This document shows positions 1 through 9,128 of a stretch of DNA of 55,027 nucleotides, piece after piece. The position numbers and the translations under genes are program-made. Under the pieces are notes generated by a model. It saw only the letters and a list, made by a program, of their open reading frames with translations. It searched no databases and was not told the origin of the DNA. This stretch comes from CAZUCD01 sp964618855 (GTDB lineage: Bacteria; Sumerlaeota; Sumerlaeia; SLMS01; JANRJK01). How positions within the stretch are numbered: the stretch's first letter is position 1; every line of letters starts with the position of its first letter. The stretch spans positions 1-55,027 of the forward strand of contig CAZUCD010000001.1 in assembly GCA_964618855.1 (NCBI GenBank), in the 5' to 3' direction.

Positions 1-51
1 ACGCCGGAACAAGCCATCCTCCCCCGAGTCCATCCCCGACTCCCGATTCCC

Positions 52-2007
52 CTACCGGCGCGTGCGCTCGCTCCTCCGCGTGTTCATCGACCCAGGCTCC
101 GTCCCCATGTAGTAGTCGTTCCCCTCCACGGGCTTTGGCGTCCGGAAGGAGAACGTGTAGGGAACATTCTCGACATTGTCTCGGGTGATCGAGCGGGCGC
201 CGCGCCTGAGCGTGATCGTGTACTTCGTGTCGTACTCGAACCGCGTGTCCAGGAACACCGTCGTCCAGCCCGTGCGCGCCTCGTTCTTGAAGCGGACGTT
301 GGTCACCGCGCCGGTGGACGGGGAGATTCGCACATCGTTGATGGAGATGCTCGCCGGGTCGATCGGTGCGTTGAAGTAGATCCTCACCGGGACGTCGAAG
401 TACGGGAACGCGTCCGTCTGGCCGTCCTCCGGATAGGTCGCGATGATCCGGGGCCCACCTGTGATGAAGGCGAACTCGTAGTCCTCGGCCATCTCAGTCC
501 CGTCGATGTCGCGGACCGTGCCGTCCACCCGTATGGTGTACTTCGACTTGTAGCGCAGCGCCTTGCCTCGCGTGGGGTTCCCGACGAGCTGGAGCCGCAC
601 CAGCGAGAGTCCCTCGCGCCCCGAGGAGCCGCTCCCGGTCTCCATGCGGAAGTCCACGTCCGGCACGATCGTGAAGGCCCCGCGCAGTGAGGCCGGATCC
701 ATTGGCCGGGAGAACTGGATCGTCACCACCGTCGGATCGTCGATGGTGACGTTTCTGGCGTTGTGGTCCGGGTCCGTATAGACGACGCGGGGGCGTTCCA
801 CGCGGCGCTTGAGCACGATGTCCGTCGCCTTGTAGTCGGTCGCCTCGGCGATTTCGACCTCGACGAGGCGACCGGGCACATAGCCAGACAGCGACGCGGT
901 GATCTCGTGCGTGCCCGTGGGGACACCCTCGAGGACATATTCGCCGTTCCCATCGGTGAAGGCGACGATGTTGGACCCCGCCAGAGCGACCGCGATCCCG
1001 GAGGCCCCGTCCGTCTCGTCGTCCAGGATCACGCGCCCCGTGATCGTCGCAAACTCGTCCTCCATTCCCGTGCCTTCGAGGAGCGTCAGCGTCGCCTCGA
1101 AGGCGCGCACGTCCACCAGGTCCACCATCACCCGCTCCTCGAGGAGGAACCCCGGTGCACTGGCTGAGAGGATGTACTTGCCGGGTCGAACACTAGGGAA
1201 CTCGAAGCTCCCGTTGCTGTCCGGAAATGTCATCTGGCCGGACCCTTCCAGTGCCACCTGGACGATGTCGTAGGACGTTACCGGGTCCCCCTCGGAGTCC
1301 ACCATTTCGATCCGTCCGAAGACGGCATGAGGCTCCTCGGCGCCGCCGAGCGGAACGATGAGGAACTCGGGCAGCTTGGTTTCCTCGCCACCGCGGACCT
1401 CGACCTGCATTCGGACGGGCGTGTAGCCGGTGCGGTTCGCCTCCAATTCGCGGGCCCCCGGGGGGACGCCCCGCAGGGCCCATGCGCCCGCAGCGTCGGT
1501 GACGGTTCTGTAGTCCGTCCCCACGAGCGATACGATGACGCCGCTGTGGTCCGAGCGGTCCGCGACCCTCACCGTGCCCACGAGCGCCCCGAACGTCTCG
1601 GCCAGCACGGCCTTCGCGGCCTCGCGCGCCTGTTCCGTGTCCGCCTTCATCGCGATTGTGTCCAGGGTCTTGGCGGGGGGCGGGCGGAGGAGGTCCTCGG
1701 CCGCGATCGAGAAGGTTCCGATGTCGGCGGAGACGAGCCCCGCGCGCTGCGCCCGGAACTTGTAGGTCCCGATGGGAAGCCCGGAGATCGTGTACTTTCC
1801 CTCGGAGGAGGTCATCGCCATGTGGCCGGTGCCCTCGGCGAAGACGGTGATGCCGGCCGCGTCCATGCCCTCGGGAACGCGCACGGCCCCGGCCACCGAA
1901 GTCGTCGTCGGCGCCGGGGGGGCTTCCGCCTTCTCCTTATCCGAGCATGAAACGGAGAACAGCGCGGCGAGGAGCAGGGCGAGGAGGAGGCTGGGATGGA
2001 GCTTCAT
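52..2007 (-). CDS. Lipoprotein with carboxypeptidase-regulatory-like repeats and Ig-like domains
   Basis: A secreted lipoprotein of about 651 residues. The N-terminus is a hydrophobic signal with a lipobox ending SVSC, so the Cys would be lipidated. The body holds about four CarboxypepD_reg-like beta-sandwich repeats (pattern G.V......G..V.......T...G.Y...G.P.G.Y......G), near residues 40-115, 140-215, 230-305 and 325-400. Two Ig-like domains of the Big_5 type follow (TDPDHNARNV, then TYPEDGQTDAFP, with FSRPMDP and FNAPIDP motifs). Such proteins are usually surface or periplasmic adhesion or binding modules; no catalytic domain is visible. ATG at 2007 is preferred over the GTG one codon upstream. 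It lies 28 bp downstream of the nucleoside phosphorylase on the same strand and may be its operon partner. The ligand is unknown. Confidence 0.85.
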   Translation of the reverse strand: MKLHPSLLLALLLAALFSVSCSDKEKAEAPPAPTTTSVAGAVRVPEGMDAAGITVFAEGTGHMAMTSSEGKYTISGLPIGTYKFRAQRAGLVSADIGTFSIAAEDLLRPPPAKTLDTIAMKADTEQAREAAKAVLAETFGALVGTVRVADRSDHSGVIVSLVGTDYRTVTDAAGAWALRGVPPGARELEANRTGYTPVRMQVEVRGGEETKLPEFLIVPLGGAEEPHAVFGRIEMVDSEGDPVTSYDIVQVALEGSGQMTFPDSNGSFEFPSVRPGKYILSASAPGFLLEERVMVDLVDVRAFEATLTLLEGTGMEDEFATITGRVILDDETDGASGIAVALAGSNIVAFTDGNGEYVLEGVPTGTHEITASLSGYVPGRLVEVEIAEATDYKATDIVLKRRVERPRVVYTDPDHNARNVTIDDPTVVTIQFSRPMDPASLRGAFTIVPDVDFRMETGSGSSGREGLSLVRLQLVGNPTRGKALRYKSKYTIRVDGTVRDIDGTEMAEDYEFAFITGGPRIIATYPEDGQTDAFPYFDVPVRIYFNAPIDPASISINDVRISPSTGAVTNVRFKNEARTGWTTVFLDTRFEYDTKYTITLRRGARSITRDNVENVPYTFSFRTPKPVEGNDYYMGTEPGSMNTRRSERTRR

Positions 2008-2035
2008 CACGCCACGGACTCTGGGGGATCGGCCC

Positions 2036-3352
2036 TTAGTTGTCTATGCGCTTCACGATCAGGGGCATCAGTTCGATCGTCTGGTCCTTCACGTGGAAGG
2101 CCCCCTTGAGGAGCTCCAAGCACTTTTCAAGCCCGCGTCCCCGCCGGTGGTAGATGGTCACCAGCGGCTCGCCCTTCTCCACCTGGTCGCCGGGCTTCTT
2201 GTGGACGATGAAGCCGACGCCATGGTCGATGGCGTCGTCCACGGCCTGCCTCCCGGCTCCGAGCACGTTGGCCGCGACGCCAATCGCGCGGGTGTCGCAC
2301 GTGATCAGGAAACCCTGAAAGTCCGACGTCAGGACGTGCTTGTCGGGCGCGATCTCCAGCATCTCGGGCATGTCGATGATGTCGGGAACCCCGCCTTGTG
2401 CCTCGATCCACTTGATGAACCGTTCCAGCGCGCGGCCTGAGTCGAGGGCGAGCACGGCCTTGCGCTCTGCCGAGGGCAGGTCCGGCGCCAATCCGCCAAG
2501 CAGCGCCATTTCCGCGGCCTGGCGTATCGTGAGATCGCGGAGGTCCTTCGGGCCCTTCCCCTGCAGCACGTCCAGGCACTCGCGCACCTCGATCGAGTTT
2601 CCGACCGCGTTGCCGAGGGGCTGGTCCATCCGCGTGATGAGGGCGACGGTCGGCAGGCCGATCTCCCGGCCGATGCGGACGAGGGTCTGCGCGAGCTCGC
2701 GCGACTTCTCGTAGGTCGGCATGAACGCGCCGCTTCCCGTCTTCACGTCCATCACCAGCGCCTTCGTGCCTGAGGCGGTCTTCTTGGACAGGATGGACGC
2801 GCAGATCAGGGGGATGCTCTCCACCGTCGCCGTGACGTCGCGGAGTGCGTAGAGTTTCTTGTCGGCGGGGACGAAGTCGTCCGTCTGGCCGATGATCGCG
2901 CAGCCGACGCGAGCGAGTTGCTCCTTGAACATCTCCTCCGTCAGGTTCCACCGGTAGCCGGGGATCGCGTCGAGCTTGTCGAGCGTGCCACCCGTGTGGC
3001 CCAGCGCCCGTCCGGACACCATCGGCACGATCACGCCCATCGAGGCCGCCAGCGGCGCCAGAATGAGCGAGACCTTGTCGCCGACGCCACCGGTCGAGTG
3101 CTTGTCCACCTTCGGGCCCTCGATGCCCGAAAGATCGTAGGTCTTCCCCGAGTGGATCATCACCCGGGTCAGCATCGCCGCCTCCTCCATCTCCATCCCA
3201 CGGAAGAAGACGGCCATCAGGAAGGCGGACATCTGGTAGTCCGGGATCGTGCCGGCGACGTACCCGGCGATGAATTCGTAGCACTCCTCGGAGGAGAGGG
3301 GGCGCCCTTCGCGCTTCTTGCGGATTACTTCGGGGACGTTGATGGGGGACAT
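2036..3352 (-). CDS. Pyrimidine-nucleoside (thymidine) phosphorylase
   Basis: A cytoplasmic salvage enzyme that phosphorolyses thymidine and/or uridine to the base and (deoxy)ribose-1-phosphate. The 438-residue length is normal for the family. The family signature SGRALGHTGGTLDKLDAIPG is intact (about residues 115-134), and the phosphate-binding stretch DKHSTGGVGDKVS lies just before it (about residues 82-94). The central KTGSGAFMP segment and the C-terminal barrel-sandwich-hybrid-like domain (HKKPGDQVEKGEPL) are also present. Family knowledge does not allow a firm choice between DeoA (thymidine) and Pdp (broad pyrimidine) specificity, so no symbol is given. It starts with ATG at 3352. The ATP-grasp gene lies 78 bp upstream on the same strand and a lipoprotein gene 28 bp downstream. 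Confidence 0.95.
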   Translation of the reverse strand: MSPINVPEVIRKKREGRPLSSEECYEFIAGYVAGTIPDYQMSAFLMAVFFRGMEMEEAAMLTRVMIHSGKTYDLSGIEGPKVDKHSTGGVGDKVSLILAPLAASMGVIVPMVSGRALGHTGGTLDKLDAIPGYRWNLTEEMFKEQLARVGCAIIGQTDDFVPADKKLYALRDVTATVESIPLICASILSKKTASGTKALVMDVKTGSGAFMPTYEKSRELAQTLVRIGREIGLPTVALITRMDQPLGNAVGNSIEVRECLDVLQGKGPKDLRDLTIRQAAEMALLGGLAPDLPSAERKAVLALDSGRALERFIKWIEAQGGVPDIIDMPEMLEIAPDKHVLTSDFQGFLITCDTRAIGVAANVLGAGRQAVDDAIDHGVGFIVHKKPGDQVEKGEPLVTIYHRRGRGLEKCLELLKGAFHVKDQTIELMPLIVKRIDN

Positions 3353-3430
3353 GCTTTCAGCCTGTGGAGTCTGCCGGTGGTGGCCAACGCGAAAGGGCCC
3401 CGGGGATACCCTGATTTGCTCGCGGGCACC

Positions 3431-4657
3431 TCAGCCCGCGTACAAGCGCAACTCGTTCACTGTGTAGTCCAGCATCGACTTCACCTCGTTGTAGTCCGGA
3501 TGGCGGAAGCACACGAAGCCATCGCTGACCAGCGTCTGCAGCCAGTCGCGGCGCGGCGTTCCAATCGGCAGCAGGTTCTCCCACACCAGGGCGTCCCCGC
3601 ACCTGCGCCGCACCCGGTCCAGTCCGTCATAACCCGTGATGCGGCCCTGCCCGTGGGCGCGCTTGAAAACCATTCCCACGTTGTAGCGGCGCGTGATCTC
3701 GGCCTCCCACTTCCCGAAGCAAACGCTCCGCCCCCATTCGCGGAAGATGTCGAAGTCGTTCGAGAAGTTCATCATGTCCACAAGGTGGCCCCCACCGCTC
3801 CGGCAGCCGATCTCGCCGAAAACTACCTCCCCCTTCGAGGTGAGGAACCACTCCATGTGCGTGAAGCCGGTGCCCATCCTCATGGCCTTCAGGACGTCCA
3901 GGCCGAGCTTGATCCCGCCCTCGAGCTTCGGCATGCGCAAGTCCCGGAAAGTGATCTGCGCGGGGCTGATCCACTCGTTGGAACGCGCCTCGAGCGGGCG
4001 CGGGTGGTACTGCGTCACGGAGTAGAACTGCGCCTCTCCCTCGATGCTCACCGCGTCGAAGGTGAATTCCTCGCCTTCGATGAACTCCTCGACGTTGACC
4101 TCCGGCACGTGGCCGAGGCGGGGAAGGACCTTCTCCGTCTCCTCCTTGGAGCCGAGGCGGTAGGTGTCCGCGCTGCCGGCGCCCGCGATGGGCTTCACTA
4201 TGGCGGGATAGCCGATCTTCTCCAGCGCAGCCCAGACCTCCTTGACCGTGGTCGCCCGTTGCGACATGGGCACGCGAAGGCCCGCGTCGCGAACCCGCGC
4301 CTTCATCAGGTCCTTGTCCCGGAAGTGCTTCACGGTATCGAGGCTCATGCCGGGGATGCCGAAGTGCTCCCGGATGCGGGCCGCGAGTTCCACGAAGGGC
4401 TCCCAGAGGCACTCCACCTTGTCGGGCGTGCGGCCATTCATCCACTGGCCCACGGCCGCGACCACCTCCTCTTCGCGGCCCAGCGCAGGGACGTGGAGAT
4501 ATCCGGTCAGGCAGGCGCGCACATGGTGGGGCAGGTAGTGCTCCGGCACATCCGCCACCGCGTAGATCTCCGCCCCCACGTCCTTCAGCCCGCGAGTGAA
4601 GTTCTCCATCTCCGGGGGAAAGTGGGGGGAAATGAAAACGATGCGCACGATGGCCAT
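3431..4657 (-). CDS. ATP-grasp domain protein (carbamoyl-phosphate-synthase-like ATP-binding fold)
   Basis: A cytoplasmic ATP-dependent carboxylate ligase-like protein of about 408 residues. After a Rossmann-like N-terminal domain (VRIVFISPHFPP), the ATP-grasp core has VKPIAGAGSADTYRL (phosphate and adenine contact), VEEFIEGEEFTFD and a final metal site. That last site reads GEIGCRSGGG rather than the usual E-[VIL]-N-x-R-x-x-G, so the metal-binding Asn is Gly. This may mean an unusual metal geometry or altered chemistry. ATG at 4657 is preferred because the family-like sequence begins there; an in-frame start at 4702 would add 15 Arg-rich residues. The substrate cannot be predicted, and the neighbouring nucleoside phosphorylase does not settle it. 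Confidence 0.8.
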   Translation of the reverse strand: MAIVRIVFISPHFPPEMENFTRGLKDVGAEIYAVADVPEHYLPHHVRACLTGYLHVPALGREEEVVAAVGQWMNGRTPDKVECLWEPFVELAARIREHFGIPGMSLDTVKHFRDKDLMKARVRDAGLRVPMSQRATTVKEVWAALEKIGYPAIVKPIAGAGSADTYRLGSKEETEKVLPRLGHVPEVNVEEFIEGEEFTFDAVSIEGEAQFYSVTQYHPRPLEARSNEWISPAQITFRDLRMPKLEGGIKLGLDVLKAMRMGTGFTHMEWFLTSKGEVVFGEIGCRSGGGHLVDMMNFSNDFDIFREWGRSVCFGKWEAEITRRYNVGMVFKRAHGQGRITGYDGLDRVRRRCGDALVWENLLPIGTPRRDWLQTLVSDGFVCFRHPDYNEVKSMLDYTVNELRLYAG

Positions 4658-4782
4658 CCTCGGGCGGGGGGCTCCCTTGCGGCTCCGGCATCGAACCGGC
4701 ACCAGTTGGGGCGGGAACTCGGCTGAACCCTTCGAACTTCCGACACCCGGCGCGAGGTGTCAAAAGCCATCCGACTGCCCGT

Positions 4783-5157
4783 TCACCCGAGCCATTGCTG
4801 GAAGCGCAGGGTGTTGCCGTCCGGGTCCCGGACATACATCTCCCTCACCCCCCAAGTCTGGTCGGTCGGCGCCAAGTGTATCTCCACCGAGCGCCCGAGG
4901 AACTCCCGATGCAGCGCATCCACGTCGTGCACGACGATGTTCGCCATTCCCCCGACGCCCCCGTCCCCTGCGTGCGCCGAGAGATGCAGCCTGATCCCCT
5001 CCCGGATGATGCTCGTGTAGGCGGGATCCTCCCCGCCCGACTCCGGGAGGTTCTGGGACTCAACGGCGAATCCCATTCCTCCGCAGTAATGCGCCAGCGC
5101 CGCCGCCGTGCTCGACACGTGCAGCAGGGGAATGACGCAACGAAAGTTGTTTCCCAT
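4783..5157 (-). CDS. VOC/glyoxalase superfamily protein
   Basis: A single-module VOC (glyoxalase/bleomycin-resistance/dioxygenase) protein of 124 residues. It has the paired beta-alpha-beta-beta-beta repeats: an N-terminal half ending RLHLSAH and a C-terminal half beginning MANIVVHDVDALHREF and ending VRDPDGNTLRFQQW. The RDPDGN turn is the family hallmark. The usual last metal ligand Glu after it is Gln here (LRFQ), so it may be a binding or resistance-type protein rather than a metal enzyme. It is divergent from pckA, across a 310-bp gap. The substrate is unknown. Confidence 0.8.
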   Translation of the reverse strand: MGNNFRCVIPLLHVSSTAAALAHYCGGMGFAVESQNLPESGGEDPAYTSIIREGIRLHLSAHAGDGGVGGMANIVVHDVDALHREFLGRSVEIHLAPTDQTWGVREMYVRDPDGNTLRFQQWLG

Positions 5158-5467
5158 GGGCCTGATTCCGTTGGAGTTGGGCGTGACTCACACCTGTCAC
5201 TTCCGTGACCCCGCCTGGTCGGGTGGCCAGCGGACACCCCTCCCTCGACGTCCTGTCAACGCCAATCGCCCAGAGGCCGAAACGGTCTGTCCGTATCGGG
5301 GGTTCCGCCGTGCGGACCTCCAAGTTTTCCCTGTCCCCCGCAGGGTTCATCATATTAAACGCTCTCCCAGAGAAAAGAGGCAGGGCTTCGCGCGCCCAAT
5401 TCCAACCCGCGGCGCGACCCACATCCCGATCAGGGGAGGTGAGGTGCCCTCAAGAAAGGTACGTTTC
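5158..5467. promoter_or_regulatory. Divergent intergenic region between the VOC gene and pckA
   Basis: A 310-bp gap between two divergent starts, so promoters for both genes are expected here. The only clearly AT-rich patch is at 5346-5360 (TTCATCATATTAAAC), about 110 bp before the pckA ATG; TATTAA inside it could be a -10 element, but I see no convincing -35 at the right distance. GGGGAGGTGAG at about 5434-5444 is purine-rich but sits too far from the ATG to be the ribosome site. An in-frame extension of pckA back to 5108 exists but is not protein-like. I see no riboswitch-like fold or coding segment. Confidence 0.35.
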
Positions 5468-7057
<1,590 letters not shown>

Positions 7058-7118
7058 CACGGCCGGCCCCCGGAGTCGGGTTTCAGTTGCAGGGAAAGCC
7101 AGATGCTGTACACATCAC

Positions 7119-7149
7119 ATGGAGCCGGGAGGTTGACTCCCGGCTCCAT
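7119..7149 (+). terminator. Stem-loop downstream of pckA
   Basis: A perfect 13-bp inverted repeat, 7119-7131 (ATGGAGCCGGGAG) with 7137-7149 (CTCCCGGCTCCAT), closes a 5-base loop. It lies 61 bp after the pckA stop. The sequence after it is TTGCTCTTCC, only moderately T-rich, so this is a probable intrinsic terminator or mRNA 3' stabiliser. Confidence 0.7.
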
Positions 7150-7172
7150 TGCTCTTCCCCCCCGACAGCGGA

Positions 7173-7195
7173 CCCCCCCCCCCCCGGGGCCCCCC
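7173..7195. repeat. Homopolymeric C tract followed by G4-C6
   Basis: Thirteen consecutive C residues (7173-7185) followed by GGGG and CCCCCC. The tract lies 61-83 bp before the start of the pilin-like gene at 7256. Long mononucleotide runs are prone to slipped-strand length change and can also be assembly errors. Its position in a promoter or leader region rather than a coding region would affect expression level, not reading frame. Confidence 0.8.
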
Positions 7196-7255
7196 GACTG
7201 CGAACCCACCCACCCGCTTGCCCCGGGAACCCACCCAACTCCAATCACGCATCCC

Positions 7256-7621
7256 ATGTCCCGCCGCCGCTCCGGCTTCACCATTCTCTGCGTGCTCATG
7301 TCCGTGGTGATCATCATGATCCTCACGTCAAGCTACATGGCGCCCACGGCCCCGGGCGGGAAGGCGTTCGCCTACACCGTGATCGACCGGGCCAAGGGCG
7401 CCGCAACCGCCGCGAACCTGCGCAGCGCACAGACGGCACTTCAGATGCAGCAGATGGATGGAAGGATGGACGCGCGCCAGGTGAAGGCCTTCCTGGCCAC
7501 GCTCGCGCCACCGGCGGACGGGGGACGCTACTTCATCACGCCCGACGGTGACCTCATGGTGACTACCATGATCCAGATGCCCCTTTGGGCCGACCGGTTC
7601 AAGCTGCCAAGAGGGCGGTAG
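7256..7621 (+). CDS. Small pilin-like (pseudopilin-type) membrane protein
   Basis: 121 residues. The N-terminus MSRRRSGFTILCVLMSVVII looks like a class III (type IV pilin) signal: a short basic leader, Gly7 then Phe8, and one long hydrophobic helix to about residue 27. The usual Glu at position +5 of the mature protein is Cys (Cys12), which is rare in major pilins but occurs in tip-minor pseudopilins (GspK). The rest is a short soluble domain with a hydrophilic helix (NLRSAQTALQMQQMDGRMDARQ) and a C-terminal PDGDLMVTTMIQMPLW. ATG at 7256 gives this leader; an upstream in-frame start at 7103 would cross the terminator and poly-C tract. Function is inferred only: a minor pilin, or a protein of pilin-like topology. 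Confidence 0.65.
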   Translation: MSRRRSGFTILCVLMSVVIIMILTSSYMAPTAPGGKAFAYTVIDRAKGAATAANLRSAQTALQMQQMDGRMDARQVKAFLATLAPPADGGRYFITPDGDLMVTTMIQMPLWADRFKLPRGR

Positions 7622-7641
7622 ATACTTGGGACTTCGGCTGC

Positions 7642-7694
7642 CGGGTTTCGGGTGGCGGCCGATCCAGTTCGACGCGACCACCATCCGAAACCCG
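7642..7694. terminator. Bidirectional stem-loop between convergent genes
   Basis: CGGGTTTCGG at 7642-7651 pairs with CCGAAACCCG at 7685-7694, and GTGG/CCAC-type pairs extend it inward to about 14 bp with one G-T wobble. It lies between the pilin-like gene (ends 7621) and gap on the opposite strand (ends 7720), which is where a shared terminator would be expected. Confidence 0.65.
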
Positions 7695-7719
7695 ACACCT
7701 GCAAGCCGTTCTGCCCGCC

Positions 7720-8709
7720 TTATCCGAGCAGCTTCGCCAACTCGATGCACCGGTTGGTGTAGCCCCACTCGTTGTCGTACCAGGCGAGGACCTTCACCAT
7801 GTCGTCCACGACAAAGGTCTGCGATGCATCGACCGTGGAGCTCTGCCGCGAATGGTTGAAGTCGCAGGAAACGAGCGGCTCCGTCGTGTAGTCCAGGATG
7901 CCCTTCATGGGCCCACGCGCCGCCTCCTCGAGCGCGGCATTGACCTCCGCCTTCGTCACCGGACGCCGCAGCGTTGCCACGAAATCCACGAGCGACACGT
8001 TCGGTGTCGGCACGCGGACGGCAAGGCCGTCGAGCTTCCCCTTCAGCTCCGGGATGACCAGGCCGATGGCCTTCGCCGCACCGGTCGAGGACGGGATCAT
8101 CGACAGGGCCGCCGCGCGGGCGCGGCGCATGTCCTTGTGCACGAGGTCGAGCAGGTTCTGGTCGTTCGTGTACGAGTGGATCGTCGTGACGAGCCCCTTC
8201 GCGACGCCGAATTTGTCGTTCAGCACCTTGACGACCGGCGCGAGGCAGTTCGTCGTGCAGCTTGCGTTCGAGATGATCTTCGCCTCGGCGGGGATCTTGT
8301 CGGAGTTCACGCCAATGACGACGGTGTAGTCGGAGTTTTCGCCCGGGGCGGTGATGATGACGCGCTCGGCTCCCGCGCCGAGGTGCTTGGCCGCATCGTC
8401 CCTCTTCGTGAACCGGCCCGTGGACTCGAACACGTACTTCACGCCGTTCGCCTTGTGCGGAAGGTTGGCCGGGTCCTTCTCCTGGGTGACGACGATCCTG
8501 CGGCCGTTCACGACGAGGGCGTTGCCGTCGACGCTGACGTCGCCCTGGAAGCGGCCATGCACGGAGTCGTACTTGAAGAGGTGGGCGTTGGCGTCGAGCG
8601 GCGCGAGGTCGTTGATCGAGACGACCTCGATCCCCTGATGCTCCAGCGCGGCGCGGAGTGCCAGGCGCCCGATGCGCCCAAAGCCGTTGATGGCAACCTT
8701 GATACCCAT
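7720..8709 (-). CDS. gap: Glyceraldehyde-3-phosphate dehydrogenase, type I
   Basis: Oxidises and phosphorylates glyceraldehyde-3-phosphate to 1,3-bisphosphoglycerate with NAD(P)+, in glycolysis and gluconeogenesis. It has 329 residues, close to the usual 330-340. The N-terminal Rossmann motif is VAINGFGRIGRLALR; SINDLAP supplies the Asp that typically favours NAD+. The catalytic Cys lies in SNASCTTNCLAPV, and the C-terminal block ends WYDNEWGYTNRCIELA. ATG at 8709 (MGIKVAING) is chosen; the in-frame start at 8790 adds 27 residues absent from the family. It is transcribed alone, convergent with the pilin-like gene and divergent from the DUF1015 gene. Confidence 0.97.
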   Translation of the reverse strand: MGIKVAINGFGRIGRLALRAALEHQGIEVVSINDLAPLDANAHLFKYDSVHGRFQGDVSVDGNALVVNGRRIVVTQEKDPANLPHKANGVKYVFESTGRFTKRDDAAKHLGAGAERVIITAPGENSDYTVVIGVNSDKIPAEAKIISNASCTTNCLAPVVKVLNDKFGVAKGLVTTIHSYTNDQNLLDLVHKDMRRARAAALSMIPSSTGAAKAIGLVIPELKGKLDGLAVRVPTPNVSLVDFVATLRRPVTKAEVNAALEEAARGPMKGILDYTTEPLVSCDFNHSRQSSTVDASQTFVVDDMVKVLAWYDNEWGYTNRCIELAKLLG

Positions 8710-9128
8710 GTCGCGAGTGTTCTCCTTGGCGGTCGTGGGGTGCCGGGCGCACCGGTGCGGGCGCAGGCGAACCCCGAGTTGCGTGCGCATGGAGAGGTCG
8801 CGCCGATTGCGGAATGGGGCAAGGCGTGTTTGCCCCGTAAAGCGTTTCGCCGCGCGGGCGAAGCGCCCCCCAGCGGGGCAGTGGCCCGCGCCGCCACCCG
8901 CGCTCCGGGAAGTTTTTTTTCACCCCGGCGCACCGCCCCGCGCGGGGAGTTCCCGTGCCCGCCGCAAAAATCCGTCAAGGCCCAACTTCGCGCGCGCGCC
9001 CGCGCCCGGTGCCGCTGTTTTTCATGCGTTGACAGGGTTCGGGAGGTCCCAGCACCCTTCGCGCCGCTCCGGGACCACCGCGCGCGCCCACACGCCGCAA
9101 ACGCCCCCAACCGACAAAGGAACAAAGC
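8710..9128. promoter_or_regulatory. Divergent intergenic region between gap and the DUF1015 gene
   Basis: A 419-bp very GC-rich gap between two divergent starts. Visible elements are a T8 run at 8913-8920, a perfect 12-bp palindrome CCCCGCGCGGGG at 8936-8947, an imperfect hairpin near 8840-8865 (GTTTCGCC / GGCGAAGC), and a consensus-like TTGACA at 9029-9034 facing the DUF1015 gene. No good -10 lies 17 bp after the TTGACA, so that promoter call is weak. Reading frames across the region look like composition-driven shadows. I see no RNA gene I can support. Confidence 0.3.

Noticed and set aside
5108..5467. In-frame extension of pckA upstream of 5468
   Set aside because: The 120 extra residues are Arg/Pro-rich and absent from the PckA family; a normal start with AAAGG is at 5468.
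9029..9057. TTGACA promoter before the DUF1015 gene
   Set aside because: The -35 hexamer is perfect but the base run 17 bp later is GCACCC, not a -10. Kept only as a note in the intergenic entry.
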